This document shows, in pieces, positions 1 to 8,894 of a stretch of 64,000 nucleotides of DNA. Under the pieces are notes generated by a model. That model was not told the DNA's origin, searched no databases, and saw only the letters and a list, made by a program, of their open reading frames with translations. The first letter of the stretch is position 1. Each line of letters starts with the position of its first letter. The position numbers and the translations under genes were made by a program. Origin of the DNA: G965218495 sp965218495 (GTDB lineage: Bacteria; Bacteroidota; Rhodothermia; Rhodothermales; Bin80). Location: NCBI GenBank assembly GCA_965218495.1, contig OZ244626.1, positions 2,728,001-2,792,000 of the forward strand, read 5' to 3'.

Positions 1-700
1 CGTGGGCAACAGAGATCCAGAACGCCTCGACGCCCTGCCCGGAGAGCGTGCGGCCGCTCATGTCCGCAATGGTGCCGCTAATCATCACCGGCACGCGGAC
101 ACCCTTGGCACAACACACGTCAGAGATCGCGTAGAGTGCGCTCTTGGCGTTTAGCGTGTCGAATACGGTTTCTACAAGCAAAATGTCGACACCGCCATCA
201 AGGAGCCCACTCACCTGATCAGCGTAGGCCGCTGCCGCTTCATCAAAGGTCATTGCACGTTCGCTGGCGTCCCCTGCTACGGGGGAAAGCGATAACGTCT
301 TGTTGAGCGGTCCCATGGACCCCGCCACGAAGCGCGCAGGCCCTTTGGCCTGCTTCACCGCCTCGCGTGCCAAGCGTGCCGACGCCACGTTAAGCTCGTA
401 GCAATAGGCCTCAGTGCCGTAGTCCGCCTGCGAAATGCTGGTCGCGGTGAACGTGTTGGTGAGAATGATGTCCGCGCCCGCTTCCAGGTAAGACGCATGC
501 ACAGACTTTATGACATCCGGCTGCGTCAGTGACAGCAGGTCAATGTTGCCCTTCAGCGCCTGCGGATGGTCCGCAAAGCGGGTGCCACGAAAGTCGCCCT
601 CTGTTAGCTGATGGCCCTGCACCATGGTGCCCATCCCGCCATCAATGACAAGGATGCGCTCTCGCAACAGAGCCTGAAGATCGGGCAGTGTCACACGCAT
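1..700 (-). CDS. metH: Methionine synthase MetH, N-terminal part (runs off window)
   Basis: This is the first 233 or so codons of cobalamin-dependent methionine synthase, which transfers a methyl group from methyltetrahydrofolate to homocysteine. The visible part is the homocysteine-binding TIM-barrel domain: the start MRVTLPDLQALL is followed by ILVIDGGMGTMVQ, then NTFTATSISQADYG, VAGSMGPLNKTLSLSP and LLVETVFDTLNAK, all family hallmarks. The zinc-binding cysteines and the folate and B12 domains lie beyond the left edge. The start is the ATG at 700 (reverse strand), with GGGG about 6 nt upstream. It diverges from pgsA across 175 bp. I looked for a SAM or cobalamin riboswitch in that gap and could not recognise one. 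MetH could in principle be a stand-alone short homocysteine methyltransferase, because only the first domain is seen. Confidence 0.9.
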   Translation of the reverse strand, partial: MRVTLPDLQALLRERILVIDGGMGTMVQGHQLTEGDFRGTRFADHPQALKGNIDLLSLTQPDVIKSVHASYLEAGADIILTNTFTATSISQADYGTEAYCYELNVASARLAREAVKQAKGPARFVAGSMGPLNKTLSLSPVAGDASERAMTFDEAAAAYADQVSGLLDGGVDILLVETVFDTLNAKSALYAISDVCCAKGVRVPVMISGTIADMSGRTLSGQGVEAFWISVAH

Positions 701-875
701 GACTTACCCCTTGGGATGCCGTGCATTAAGGAATCTCCAATCGCGATCCGACGAGCCTCAGGCCATGCATAGCCAATTTGAACTAGGAACGCGCTGCAAA
801 GGTGCCGCAAAAACAATGGTGACCACTCATCGTTTGACTTGTGCGGGATAATCACGAAAAAGACGGCTGCTGGGG

Positions 876-1430
876 ATGACTGCACACTTAGGTGCATTCT
901 GGACGATACCCAATATTCTTAGCCTTTCGAGGGTAGCGCTTGCTGTGCCGATTGCGGTACTGATTATGCGGGGCGCAGAAGCTTGGCTGGTGGCGGGTCT
1001 ACTGGTAGTGTGTGGCGCCACGGACTGGTTTGATGGTCAGGTTGCCCGATGGACCCGTACAGCTACTGGATGGGGCAAGGTGCTTGACCCGATAGCAGAC
1101 AAGATTGCAGTCCTCACAATCGGCGTTGCTCTGATTCTTGACGGGCTTTTGCCCTTATGGTTTGTAGGCGTAATTGCCGTTCGGGATATACTAATTGTAG
1201 CTGGCGGCACCTTGCTCATGCGTGGCATGGGGAAAATTCAAGCAAGCCTGTGGTTGGGCAAGGCGGCAGTCACCGCCGCAGGCATCACCTTCTTCGCGGC
1301 CGTGCTACGCGCCGACGCACCCGTGATGCAGTTCTGCCTATGGGCCACCGTGACGCTCATGGTGCTCTCGCTCGTTCAGTATCTCCTTCGATACCTCAAG
1401 TTGCGCTCGAAGGTCGGGCCAACCTCGTAG
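876..1430 (+). CDS. pgsA: CDP-diacylglycerol--glycerol-3-phosphate 3-phosphatidyltransferase PgsA
   Basis: A 184-residue inner-membrane enzyme that makes phosphatidylglycerol phosphate, the first committed step to phosphatidylglycerol and cardiolipin. The CDP-alcohol phosphotransferase signature is complete: TDWFDGQVAR, eight residues, G, then KVLDPIADK, which gives the DG-AR-G-D-D metal and substrate-binding pattern at about residues 47-75. N-terminal TIPNILSLSRVALAVPI is typical of PgsA, and several hydrophobic segments follow. The ATG at 876 has GGGG just upstream. The stop lies 4 nt before the GTG of ftsY, so the two are probably cotranscribed. A different CDP-alcohol phosphotransferase specificity is possible, but length and N-terminus fit PgsA well. 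Confidence 0.9.
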   Translation: MTAHLGAFWTIPNILSLSRVALAVPIAVLIMRGAEAWLVAGLLVVCGATDWFDGQVARWTRTATGWGKVLDPIADKIAVLTIGVALILDGLLPLWFVGVIAVRDILIVAGGTLLMRGMGKIQASLWLGKAAVTAAGITFFAAVLRADAPVMQFCLWATVTLMVLSLVQYLLRYLKLRSKVGPTS

Positions 1431-1434
1431 TCTC

Positions 1435-2370
1435 GTGTTTGGACGAAAACAGAAGAAAGACCAGGAGCGCCTGGAACGTGGCCTGGAGAAGACGCGAATC
1501 AGCTTCTTCGGAAAGGTCAAACGCCTGGTCCGCGGCAAAGACACGGTGGACGATACCGTTCTGGATGAGCTCGAAGAAGTGCTTATCACAAGCGATGTCG
1601 GTGTTAAGACGACGCTCGACATCATTCGCCACATCCAGGAACGTGTAAAGCGGGATCGGTATGTTTCGTCAGAAGGATTGGCGTCATTGATTCGTGACGA
1701 GATAGCTCGCCTGCTGCACGGGCAGCGCCACCAGGGCTTTGACTCCCCGCTGAAGGGCAGCCCGCACGTTATCTTGGTCGTGGGCGTTAATGGCGTAGGC
1801 AAGACCACTACCATAGGCAAGATGGCTCACCACTACGCCCGGGCCGGTCGCAGCGTGGTCATTGGAGCCGCCGACACGTTTCGGGCTGCGGCTATCGAAC
1901 AGCTTGAAGTGTGGGCCGACCGCGCCGGAGCTGCGCTGATTAAGCAGCGCCAGGGTTCGGACCCTGCCTCTGTCGCTTTTGACACTGTGCACTCCGCCGT
2001 AGCCCGCGGCGTCGATGTGGTGCTTATTGACACAGCCGGGCGCCTGCATACCAAGACCGGCCTTATGGATGAGCTTTCCAAGATCAAGCGCGTCATTGGG
2101 CGAGTGCTTCAAGGAGCGCCGCACGAAGTGCTGCTGGTCCTGGATGCCGCCATCGGTCAGAACGCGATGCGCCAGGCCGAGCAATTCACAAAAAGCGTAG
2201 ATGTCACAGGTCTGGTAATAACTAAGTTGGATGGCACCGCTAAGGGTGGCATCATAATTGGCATCTCAAATGAACTCAAGGTTCCCGTTCAGTACATTGG
2301 CGTGGGCGAGGGGCTGGATGATCTGCAGGTGTTTGATGCGCACCGCTTTGTAGCAGCGCTCTCCGTATAA
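1435..2370 (+). CDS. ftsY: Signal recognition particle receptor FtsY
   Basis: A 311-residue SRP-receptor GTPase that docks ribosome-nascent-chain-SRP complexes at the membrane. It has a short charged N-terminus (residues 1-25), an N domain with the hydrophobic helix LDELEEVLITSDVG, then the NG-domain GTPase: P-loop GVNGVGKTTTIGK, the insert-box segment AADTFRAAAIEQL, DTAGRLHTK, and TKLDGTAKGG. The long acidic A domain of some homologues is absent, as is common outside Enterobacteria. Translation starts at GTG 1435, 4 nt after pgsA, with no clear Shine-Dalgarno, which suggests translational coupling. The gene upstream (pgsA) also acts at the inner membrane. Confidence 0.95.
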   Translation: MFGRKQKKDQERLERGLEKTRISFFGKVKRLVRGKDTVDDTVLDELEEVLITSDVGVKTTLDIIRHIQERVKRDRYVSSEGLASLIRDEIARLLHGQRHQGFDSPLKGSPHVILVVGVNGVGKTTTIGKMAHHYARAGRSVVIGAADTFRAAAIEQLEVWADRAGAALIKQRQGSDPASVAFDTVHSAVARGVDVVLIDTAGRLHTKTGLMDELSKIKRVIGRVLQGAPHEVLLVLDAAIGQNAMRQAEQFTKSVDVTGLVITKLDGTAKGGIIIGISNELKVPVQYIGVGEGLDDLQVFDAHRFVAALSV

Positions 2371-2388
2371 CTATTTGCGGCAATCGAA

Positions 2389-3702
2389 ATGCACCGTTGC
2401 TATACGTTCCGTGCGGCCGTCCTTTTGTTTCTGGGCACTATCGGTATCGCCCCCCTGTGGGCGCAGCAGCAGGACCAAGTAACGGTCGCGGTCGATGCTG
2501 TTAGCATGCGACCTGCCGACGACAAGGGCCGGTCGCAGCTCGACCTTTACACTCAGATTCCATACAGCAAGCTCAACTTCGTCAGTGGACCGCTAGGCTT
2601 CACCGCCCGATATCAGGTATCAGCCGAGATAAGCGCGCTGGACGAGCGTGGCCGTCCGACCTTTATTATGCAGTCGCCTATCTGGGACCGGAGCATCACT
2701 GTGCCGGTGTTTGCACAGACGGAGTCGACCGCCCAGCACGACATCACCACGCACTCTCTGCAGCTGGATCCCGGGAAGTACCTGGTATCGTTCCAGGTTG
2801 CCGATCGCAATGCGGGAGAAACGCTGTTTCGGGAGCTTTCGGTCGAGGTGCGCGACCTTGACCGGCCGCTTGCGGTGAGTGGCATTGTGCTGCTGGATTC
2901 TTACGACCATGAGTCCAAGACGATCTACCCGCGGGTCAGCAGTGTGCTAAGTGGCAATGCGCTGTCCTTCGAAGTCTATTTCGAGATGTACACGGACTTG
3001 CCTCGCACCGTGACGATGATCCGGGACCTCGTGCCGATTCGTCGCAACATTCGCGGATACGGTAATGCTGGTCTGGGACGCGAGTCCAAGGCGGTTTTTT
3101 CTGACACATCAGAGGTCGAGGTTCGCGGTGGACGACACCAGATGGTATCCTTGTTTCCAATGTCCGACCTCGGAGTTGGCAGCTATAGGGTGCGAGTCCG
3201 CGTGCAGGATGGAGACTACAGCGATGTAAGCGAACGTGTGGTAGTGTCGCGATGGACGGGGCTTGCCGTGCACCTGAGTGATTTGGACCTGGCAATTGAA
3301 CAGATGGTCTACGCCGCTTCACGGCGTGAGCTGCAGGGCATTCGCAGCGGCGCTACAGAAGCGCAACGACGACGGCTCTTTGATGAATTCTGGCAGAAAC
3401 GTGATCCCACGCCGCAGACCGAGCGCAACGAACTAATGGAGGAGTACTTCTATCGCGTGAACGTCGCGACCCAGCGGTTTACGTCGGTCCGGCCGGGATG
3501 GCAAACCGATCGAGGGCATGTCCTGATCGTACATGGCAGTCCCGAGGACACACACCGCCAGACCTTCAGCTTCAATGCAGAGCCCTATGAAGTCTGGTAC
3601 TACTACCGAATCGGCCGGCAGTACGTTTTCGTAGACGCGACCGGCTTCGGTGACTATGAGCTCACTGTCCCGATCTGGGACGAGCGAACGCGCATGAGAT
3701 AG
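2389..3702 (+). CDS. GWxTD domain-containing exported protein
   Basis: A 437-residue protein with a signal peptide (AVLLFLGTIGIAPLWAQ, cleavage likely after the last A) and a C-terminal GWxTD domain. The defining motif is seen as RPGWQTDRGHVLIVHGSPE, followed by EVWYYYRIGRQYVFVD and FGDYEL near the end. The family is common in Bacteroidota and relatives, usually secreted or periplasmic, and has no established biochemical role. The middle of the protein is beta-rich. The gene begins 18 nt after ftsY and is probably part of the same transcription unit. The 314 bp after its stop hold no gene. Confidence 0.85.
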   Translation: MHRCYTFRAAVLLFLGTIGIAPLWAQQQDQVTVAVDAVSMRPADDKGRSQLDLYTQIPYSKLNFVSGPLGFTARYQVSAEISALDERGRPTFIMQSPIWDRSITVPVFAQTESTAQHDITTHSLQLDPGKYLVSFQVADRNAGETLFRELSVEVRDLDRPLAVSGIVLLDSYDHESKTIYPRVSSVLSGNALSFEVYFEMYTDLPRTVTMIRDLVPIRRNIRGYGNAGLGRESKAVFSDTSEVEVRGGRHQMVSLFPMSDLGVGSYRVRVRVQDGDYSDVSERVVVSRWTGLAVHLSDLDLAIEQMVYAASRRELQGIRSGATEAQRRRLFDEFWQKRDPTPQTERNELMEEYFYRVNVATQRFTSVRPGWQTDRGHVLIVHGSPEDTHRQTFSFNAEPYEVWYYYRIGRQYVFVDATGFGDYELTVPIWDERTRMR

Positions 3703-3948
3703 GACTGGGACTGATCCAAAAGGTCCGGGCAAGCTCGTCAGGCAATGAATAATCGGTTAGGGCAACTATGCTTGCCTCAGTACCGCGACCAAAGCGCCGC
3801 CAGGTGCGGGTTTTTGCACACCGAAACAGTGGTGCCGGAGAGGCCTGAGCCACTCGCCACATCCCACTTGTGGTGCCAAAGCCAGCATTTGGTCGGGAGC
3901 GTTGTTTAAGGAGTAAATTTGGGGATTAATATACATAACTTGGCACGG

Positions 3949-3975
3949 TTGTTGCCTGATTAATGGGTGTATAAT
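3949..3975 (+). promoter_or_regulatory. Possible promoter of the IS1595-type transposase
   Basis: TATAAT at 3970-3975 is preceded by TTGTTG at 3949-3954 with a 15-nt spacer. It lies about 40 nt before the proposed TTG start of the transposase gene. The spacer is short and this group often uses other promoter forms, so this is only a candidate. Confidence 0.3.
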
Positions 3976-4016
3976 GCCTTAACGTAGCACCCGCAACACC
4001 GACGTCGTTATTTGAC

Positions 4017-4904
4017 TTGCTAGCGAGGTTTCCTGGCGAAGCTGCCGCAACTTCCCGGCTGGAGTCCATCCTGTGGCCCGGAATCAAAAGATACTGCCCG
4101 AAGTGTGGAAGTACCCAGACCAGCCGCGTGCCGGCGCGCATGCCCATGCCCTACTGGTGCACGAGCTGCCGCGACTACTTCAGCGTTAGAATTGGCACGG
4201 TGCTGCAGCACAGCAAACTGCCTATGCAGAAGTGGGTGGTGGCGGTGTTCCTGATGACCGGCGCGCCCAAGAGCCTGTCTAGCTACAAGCTGGCAGACCT
4301 GATCGGCGTGACGCAGAAGACCGCGTGGTCGCTCATGCACAAGATCCGGCAAGGGTTCAACCTGGAAGGGTTGGGCAAGCTGCACGGCACCGTAGAGATC
4401 GACGAGACCTACGTGGGCGGCAAGGGAAAGAACAAGCATGGCAAGAAGAAGCTGCGCGCCGGCCGTGGCGGTGTGGACAAGGTACCGGTCGTAGGCGCAA
4501 TCCAGCGCAGCGGCAAGGTTGTGGCGACGCCCGTGGTCGCAACGGACAGTAAGACGTTGATGGGTTTCGTTCGGCGCGGATCCATCGTGCACACCGACGA
4601 ACACAAGGGATACGGCACTCTGCGTCGGGCGTTCAGCCACGCGTGGGTCAGGCATGGCGCACGCCAATACGTTGATCCGGACAACCCCACCGTTCACACT
4701 AACACCATCGAATCCTTTTGGGCTATATTGAAGCGCTCCTGCCACACGCATCATCACTGGAGCCACAAGCAGATGCACCGCTATGTCAACCAGACCTGCG
4801 GGCGGTTCAACATGCACCACGAACCCATACTGGATCGAATGACATTCACCGTGCAAGGATGGGTGATGACGTACCAACAGCTTATTGGAACCGCTTCCAG
4901 TTGA
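4017..4904 (+). CDS. IS1595-family (ISXO2-like) transposase
   Basis: A 295-residue DDE-type transposase. It has an N-terminal zinc ribbon (CPKCGSTQ ... YWCTSCRDYFSVR), a helical segment KLPMQKWVVAVFLMTGAPKS, and an ISXO2-like catalytic domain beginning at VEIDETYVGGKGKNKHGKK. HTDEHKGYGTLRRAF carries the second acidic region and HTNTIESFWAILKR carries the final acidic residue with the usual N-E-S-F motif. The start is uncertain: TTG 4017 is the first in-frame initiator before the conserved ARFPGEAAA segment. I could not find matching terminal inverted repeats at either side, so element ends are undefined. It differs from the two other IS1595-type copies at 29.5 and 33.7 kb. Confidence 0.85.
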   Translation: MLARFPGEAAATSRLESILWPGIKRYCPKCGSTQTSRVPARMPMPYWCTSCRDYFSVRIGTVLQHSKLPMQKWVVAVFLMTGAPKSLSSYKLADLIGVTQKTAWSLMHKIRQGFNLEGLGKLHGTVEIDETYVGGKGKNKHGKKKLRAGRGGVDKVPVVGAIQRSGKVVATPVVATDSKTLMGFVRRGSIVHTDEHKGYGTLRRAFSHAWVRHGARQYVDPDNPTVHTNTIESFWAILKRSCHTHHHWSHKQMHRYVNQTCGRFNMHHEPILDRMTFTVQGWVMTYQQLIGTASS

Positions 4905-4972
4905 ACAACTCGGTCATGACTCCGTACCGTTAACGGGTTGGAATCCTGTTCGTCTAAGACCTTGGAGGGCAC

Positions 4973-5497
4973 GTGAACTGGGATCTCTTTTTTACTATCG
5001 TCACTACGGCTTCTATTTTCATGGGGTTGTGGTGGATGATTCGCAGAGACCTAAAATCGGACTTGGACAAAAGATTCGAGGCGATTGACAAGCAGTTCGA
5101 GGCAATAATGACAACCATATCCAAGCTCTCGGAGCGGATCACTAGCATAGATAGCTGGCTGCAGGCGCAATTCGGGCGCGTGCCCCCAGCTATTTTTTTG
5201 CGTCATAGCCCACTAGGACTAACGGAATACGGCGAAGGCATAGCCAAGGACCTAGGCGCTTACACATGGGCAAACGAAGTTGCCGCAATCTTGCAAGATC
5301 AGGTTCAGGGCAAAGAGGCTTACGAGATCCAAGAGTATTGCTTTGGGTACACCAAGTCCGAACTGACGTCTCAGCTAGAGAAAGCGGTAAAGAAGGTCGC
5401 ATACGAGCGGGGAATCAAGGACAAGGATGTCCGTGGTGTCCTCGCCATCGTTCTTCGCGACAAGCTGTTGGACATGCAACTCTCACCAGCCGAATAG
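4973..5497 (+). CDS. Membrane-anchored coiled-coil protein of unknown function
   Basis: A 174-residue protein I cannot assign to a named family. The N-terminus is one hydrophobic helix (LFFTIVTTASIFMGLWWMI, about residues 5-23), then a heptad-like charged stretch (KSDLDKRFEAIDKQFEAI ... LSERITSIDSWL, about 28-65) that should form a coiled coil. After that comes a soluble domain containing SPLGLTEYGEGIAKDLGAY and a helical tail ending DVRGVLAIVLRDKLL. It starts at GTG 4973 with GGAGG at 4964-4968, a good ribosome-binding site. It lies 68 nt after the IS1595-type transposase on the same strand and may be a passenger or cargo gene of that element. A second small ORF follows 4 nt after its stop. 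Confidence 0.65.
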   Translation: MNWDLFFTIVTTASIFMGLWWMIRRDLKSDLDKRFEAIDKQFEAIMTTISKLSERITSIDSWLQAQFGRVPPAIFLRHSPLGLTEYGEGIAKDLGAYTWANEVAAILQDQVQGKEAYEIQEYCFGYTKSELTSQLEKAVKKVAYERGIKDKDVRGVLAIVLRDKLLDMQLSPAE

Positions 5498-5501
5498 CCC
5501 C

Positions 5502-5684
5502 ATGAAGCCCACGCCACCCGACATCTCTTTCTCCCGCCTAGAAGCTGCTGCGCGCCGGGCCTTCCGGGATATGTTTCGCGAGGCGCAGCTTAAGGCTGGC
5601 ATCAAGACGCCCTTCACCAAGAAAGCATCCAAAGACCATCCGGACCGACGGCCTGCCTCGACATCCCGCAGCACATCGACCTAG
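5502..5684 (+). CDS. Small basic hypothetical protein
   Basis: A 60-codon ORF beginning at ATG 5502, 4 nt after the preceding gene, which suggests a shared transcript. It starts MKPTPPDISFSRLEAAAR and continues RRAFRDMFREAQLKAG with a Lys/Arg/Ser-rich tail. No family is recognised. The evidence is only position and composition. Confidence 0.35.
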   Translation: MKPTPPDISFSRLEAAARRAFRDMFREAQLKAGIKTPFTKKASKDHPDRRPASTSRSTST

Positions 5685-5728
5685 GCTAGCTGCCTCGCTA
5701 TAGCTTCTAGAACATTTTTTGTAGATAT

Positions 5729-5749
5729 AGTTAGTCCTTTCGACTAACT
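5729..5749. other. Perfect 8-bp stem-loop after the small gene pair
   Basis: AGTTAGTC (5729-5736), loop CTTTC, GACTAACT (5742-5749). There is no U-tract directly after the stem on either strand, so it is not a classic intrinsic terminator. It may be an mRNA 3' hairpin or part of an element end. Confidence 0.35.
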
Positions 5750-6650
5750 GTCCCGCATATTCTGGTCGCCAGTGTCATCGCTGAAGTTCGACACGAGTCG
5801 GGCTACCCGCTGAATAGAATAGCCATTCCACTCTTGGCCCAACTTCGCCATTTTGGGAACTCGCTGCTGCCCCAGGGGGGCTAAAACAGGTACTCCCAGT
5901 CCACTTCCCCCCATTTCAGGCCCTTTTGCGCCGTTTTTCGGGGCTCTACGGTGAAGAATGCGTGAAGTTGAACGTATTCGGCTGAAAAAGGCCATTGTAG
6001 TGCCAGGATTGTTGGTGGGGACTTGCTACAGGTGCGCCCATGCACTATATTAGAGCCGGCATTGACCTGCAGACCCCATGTACATACGGGCGACCAAGAC
6101 CCACGCAAAGAAAGGTGAAGCGCGACACAGCTACCGCCTGGTACGCAGCGACCGCATCGGCGGGAAGGTGCGCCAGTCGACCCTGCTGAACCTGGGCGTC
6201 CACTTTGACACGCCCCGTGAGCAGTGGGGCGCCTTGGTGCTGCACATAGAGAATTTGTTGCAGGGGCAGCCGACGCTCGTGTTCGATCCCGACCTGCAGC
6301 ACACGGCCGAAGCCATTGTCGCGCAGCTGCGCGCACGCGGCATAGGTGCACACGCGAAGCCGGAGGGTGAGCCTGACAGCGTCATGACGGTGGACATGGA
6401 CTCCCTTGAGCACCCGGAGCATGCCCGCAGCGTGGGTGCAGAGCGCGTCTGCCTTCAGGCGCTCGAGGATCTGGGACTGAAAGACACGTTGATCCAGGCT
6501 GGTGCCAAGGAGCGCGACGCGCGTCTGGCCGTAGCCCTGGTGGTCGCACGCATGCTGCATCCCAACAGCGAACGGGCCACGCTTCAGTGGTTGCAAAGCA
6601 GGTCGACGACGCTGGACCTGCTGGGACTACGTCCCGGCAGGAAAGTGTCG

Positions 6651-8438
6651 TTAGCGAAGCTGTACCGCATTGGGGACCTGCTCTGGGAGCACAACCAGGC
6701 GATTCAGCAAGCGCTCTTCCAAAAGGAGCGGACGCTCTTGAGCCTGCCGGAGACCGTTGTTTTTTATGACCTGACCACAACGTGGAATCAAAAGTTCCGC
6801 GGCGCTGTCGCTCGATCGCGGCGGCGGACTGGAGCCTGGTGCCGCGTCGGGGTCTGCTGAAGGCGTGAGCGGTATGCAATGGCACACCGTGACGTCGGTC
6901 TTGCCGACGCGTACTTCGCTAACCAGTAGTCGAATCAGCTGCTGACGCTCCGTGATGGACAATGCTTTTTCGCCTTCGGACATCCGCGCCAGGAATTGCT
7001 GCACACTATGGGCAAGCGTCAGGGTTGTCGAGCGATCCAGCTCCTGGGCCTGCAGCGTTTTGAGCTCGGATTCAATCGCCCGCTGACGCGTACGCAACGG
7101 TCCGGTTCGCGTACGTAACGCATCCAGACTGAGCAGACTTTCCTGGTACGCGTCAATCAGCCGCCGGCTTTTTGCTTCACACTGGGCGCGCTCCTTCTGC
7201 AATTCGTCCATACGGCGCTGTACAGGACTTTGGTCCCTTGCCGCCTGGATGCGACGACGAATCTCGTTCTGAATGAGGTCGGGGCTCTTGAGCACCTCCA
7301 TCACCGCATTCCACACCGCTTCGTCGAGATCCTGGACATTGGCGTAAGGGTTGTCACAGACCGCGCCGTCAGGAAAATGCCAGGAGTTGGTCCCCAAACA
7401 CCGGTAGTAATGGTTGCGCCTGCCTTTGGGAGCGTGGCGTGACATCGCATACCCGCACTGCGCACAGACACAGAGTCCCTGCAAGAGCGTAGGCGTGCGC
7501 GTGTTGCGGGGGGAGAAGCGCCGGTTCGTCTTGCGTTGCGCTTGCGCACGCTGGAAGGTCTGCTCATCTACGATGGCGGGCACCGGCAGGACGATCCATT
7601 CTTCGCGCGGACGAGTCGTGCGCCCGTGCAAACGCCGGACGGCCCCCTTCTTGCTGCGTCCGATGCGATTGCGCCGAGCCCGACGGCCCGTGCTCATCGT
7701 CTTCTGGTAGGCGGCCCTGCCAATGTAGGCCTCGTTGCGCAGGATGACCGCCACCGTGGATATACTCCAATGCTTCCCATGCCGGGGCACGTAGCCCAAG
7801 GCGCGCAACTTGCGCGTTACCGTCGTCATCGTGCCGCCTTTCTGGATATACAGCGAGAAAATCAGACGTACCACCGCTGCTTCGGCCGCGTTGATCACCA
7901 GCTGTGCTCCACAGGTCTCCGTCTTGCGGATCAGGTCATAGCCGTACGGGGGCCGGCTGATCATGTTCAGGGAGCCCTGGCGTGCCCGATAAATCTTGCC
8001 TCGGCGCGAGCGTTCGGCCATCTGCGCACGTTCATACTCGGACAGTACGGACAGGATCTGGCGCAGCAGCACTTGCTGCGGCGTCGCCTCCTCGGGCGCT
8101 TCCACGAACACGAGCTTCGTGTCATAGCGCTCGAACTCTTCCTGCAGCAGTACCTGATAGGCAAACTTGCGGCTGACCCGGTCCGGCGACAAGGCCAGCA
8201 CATACGCAAGCGCACCTTGGGCGACCTGGTCGCGCACAGCGTCCAGACCGGGACGATCCAGGCTCGCACCGCTGTAGCCGTTGTCGGTGAAGATCAACTC
8301 CGGCGCGATGGTCCAGCCCAGTTCACGCGCACTGGTGAGTACCGCCTCGAGCTGGCTCTCAATGGTCTGCTGCCGCCGCTGACTTTCGCTCGAGACGCGC
8401 ACGTAGGCTGCCGCAATCTTTTGTGCTTCGTGCTTCAT
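6651..8438 (-). CDS. Large serine recombinase (integrase)
   Basis: A 595-residue site-specific recombinase. The N-terminal resolvase domain has the catalytic serine in AAYVRVSSESQRR (about residue 14), then FTDNGYSGASLDRPGLD and LSPDRVSRK. The recombinase domain includes PPYGYDLI and the helix-turn-helix-like AVILRNEAYIGRAAYQ. A zinc-ribbon (CVCAQCGYAMSRH ... YYRCLG ... CDNPYA) and a long coiled coil (RRMDELQKERAQCEAKSRR onward) follow, as in phage and ICE integrases. I start at ATG 8438 because the upstream extension to 8603 has no family resemblance. The frame runs through the left attachment arm and stops at 6651, outside the element, so about the last 40 residues are encoded by host IS1634 DNA. 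In the excised circle the frame would instead end NNVESKAPFRL...IARPSR. Confidence 0.9.
   Translation of the reverse strand: MKHEAQKIAAAYVRVSSESQRRQQTIESQLEAVLTSARELGWTIAPELIFTDNGYSGASLDRPGLDAVRDQVAQGALAYVLALSPDRVSRKFAYQVLLQEEFERYDTKLVFVEAPEEATPQQVLLRQILSVLSEYERAQMAERSRRGKIYRARQGSLNMISRPPYGYDLIRKTETCGAQLVINAAEAAVVRLIFSLYIQKGGTMTTVTRKLRALGYVPRHGKHWSISTVAVILRNEAYIGRAAYQKTMSTGRRARRNRIGRSKKGAVRRLHGRTTRPREEWIVLPVPAIVDEQTFQRAQAQRKTNRRFSPRNTRTPTLLQGLCVCAQCGYAMSRHAPKGRRNHYYRCLGTNSWHFPDGAVCDNPYANVQDLDEAVWNAVMEVLKSPDLIQNEIRRRIQAARDQSPVQRRMDELQKERAQCEAKSRRLIDAYQESLLSLDALRTRTGPLRTRQRAIESELKTLQAQELDRSTTLTLAHSVQQFLARMSEGEKALSITERQQLIRLLVSEVRVGKTDVTVCHCIPLTPSADPDAAPGSSPPPRSSDSAAELLIPRCGQVIKNNGLRQAQERPLLLEERLLNRLVVLPEQVPNAVQLR
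6777..6794 (+). repeat. Left attachment-site arm of the serine-integrase element
   Basis: ACAACGTGGAATCAAAAG, 18 bp, perfectly inverted relative to 8955-8972. It lies inside the 3' part of the integrase reading frame. Confidence 0.85.
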
Positions 8439-8550
8439 GCGCCGCTGCCTTGCGCCGTGAGGTTCGGTGTTGCACCAGCAGCGCGTAGGCCTGCTCCAGG
8501 CGTTGGTGCGCCAGCCGGTTCGGTACGGATAACAGGCGAAGGGGGCCCAT

Positions 8551-8868
8551 TCACGGTGGATCGTTGTCCAACAAGCGTGCCAGGGCCCGGGCCACCAGTA
8601 CACCGAGGCTCACGCCGGTATGGCGCGCCCGGGCACGCACACGTGCGAGTAAGGCCGCGGGGATCCGGACGTTCAGGGGCGCGGTAGCCTCGGCACGAGC
8701 CAGAGAAGAATCCTCCTGCGCCGCGCGGACATACCGCCAAGCCTGCGCTCTCGAGAGCGCGTACCGGGCCGCCAGCATGCGCGCCACCTCCGTAGCGCTG
8801 TGCTCTTGGCAGAGCGCTTGGGCTGTGGCCACGCGCGCGGCGCGTTCGGTTAGGGACGCTCGCTTCAT
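8551..8868 (-). CDS. HTH plus ribbon-helix-helix DNA-binding protein
   Basis: A 105-residue protein with a predicted helix-turn-helix-like N-terminal half (SATEVARMLAARYALSRAQA, about residues 24-43) and a ribbon-helix-helix C-terminal half (LNVRIPAALLARVRARARHT then SLGVLVARALARLL). It is encoded just upstream of the serine integrase on the same strand, separated by about 112 nt. It is probably the element's repressor or a directionality/accessory factor. A perfect 6-bp-arm palindrome overlaps its start codon, which points to autoregulation. The start is ATG 8868. The function is inferred from fold and position only. Confidence 0.7.
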   Translation of the reverse strand: MKRASLTERAARVATAQALCQEHSATEVARMLAARYALSRAQAWRYVRAAQEDSSLARAEATAPLNVRIPAALLARVRARARHTGVSLGVLVARALARLLDNDPP

Positions 8869-8883
8869 GTATCATAAGATACA
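8868..8883. promoter_or_regulatory. Palindromic operator candidate at the RHH gene start
   Basis: TGTATC ATAA GATACA, 6-bp arms, overlapping the first base of the RHH gene start codon. RHH repressors bind such short inverted repeats. It lies within the element, between the RHH gene and the right attachment arm. Confidence 0.45.
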
Positions 8884-8894
8884 ATACGTATATG

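Noticed and set aside
701..875. SAM or cobalamin riboswitch upstream of metH
   Set aside because: Looked for conserved cores in the 175-bp gap and saw none.
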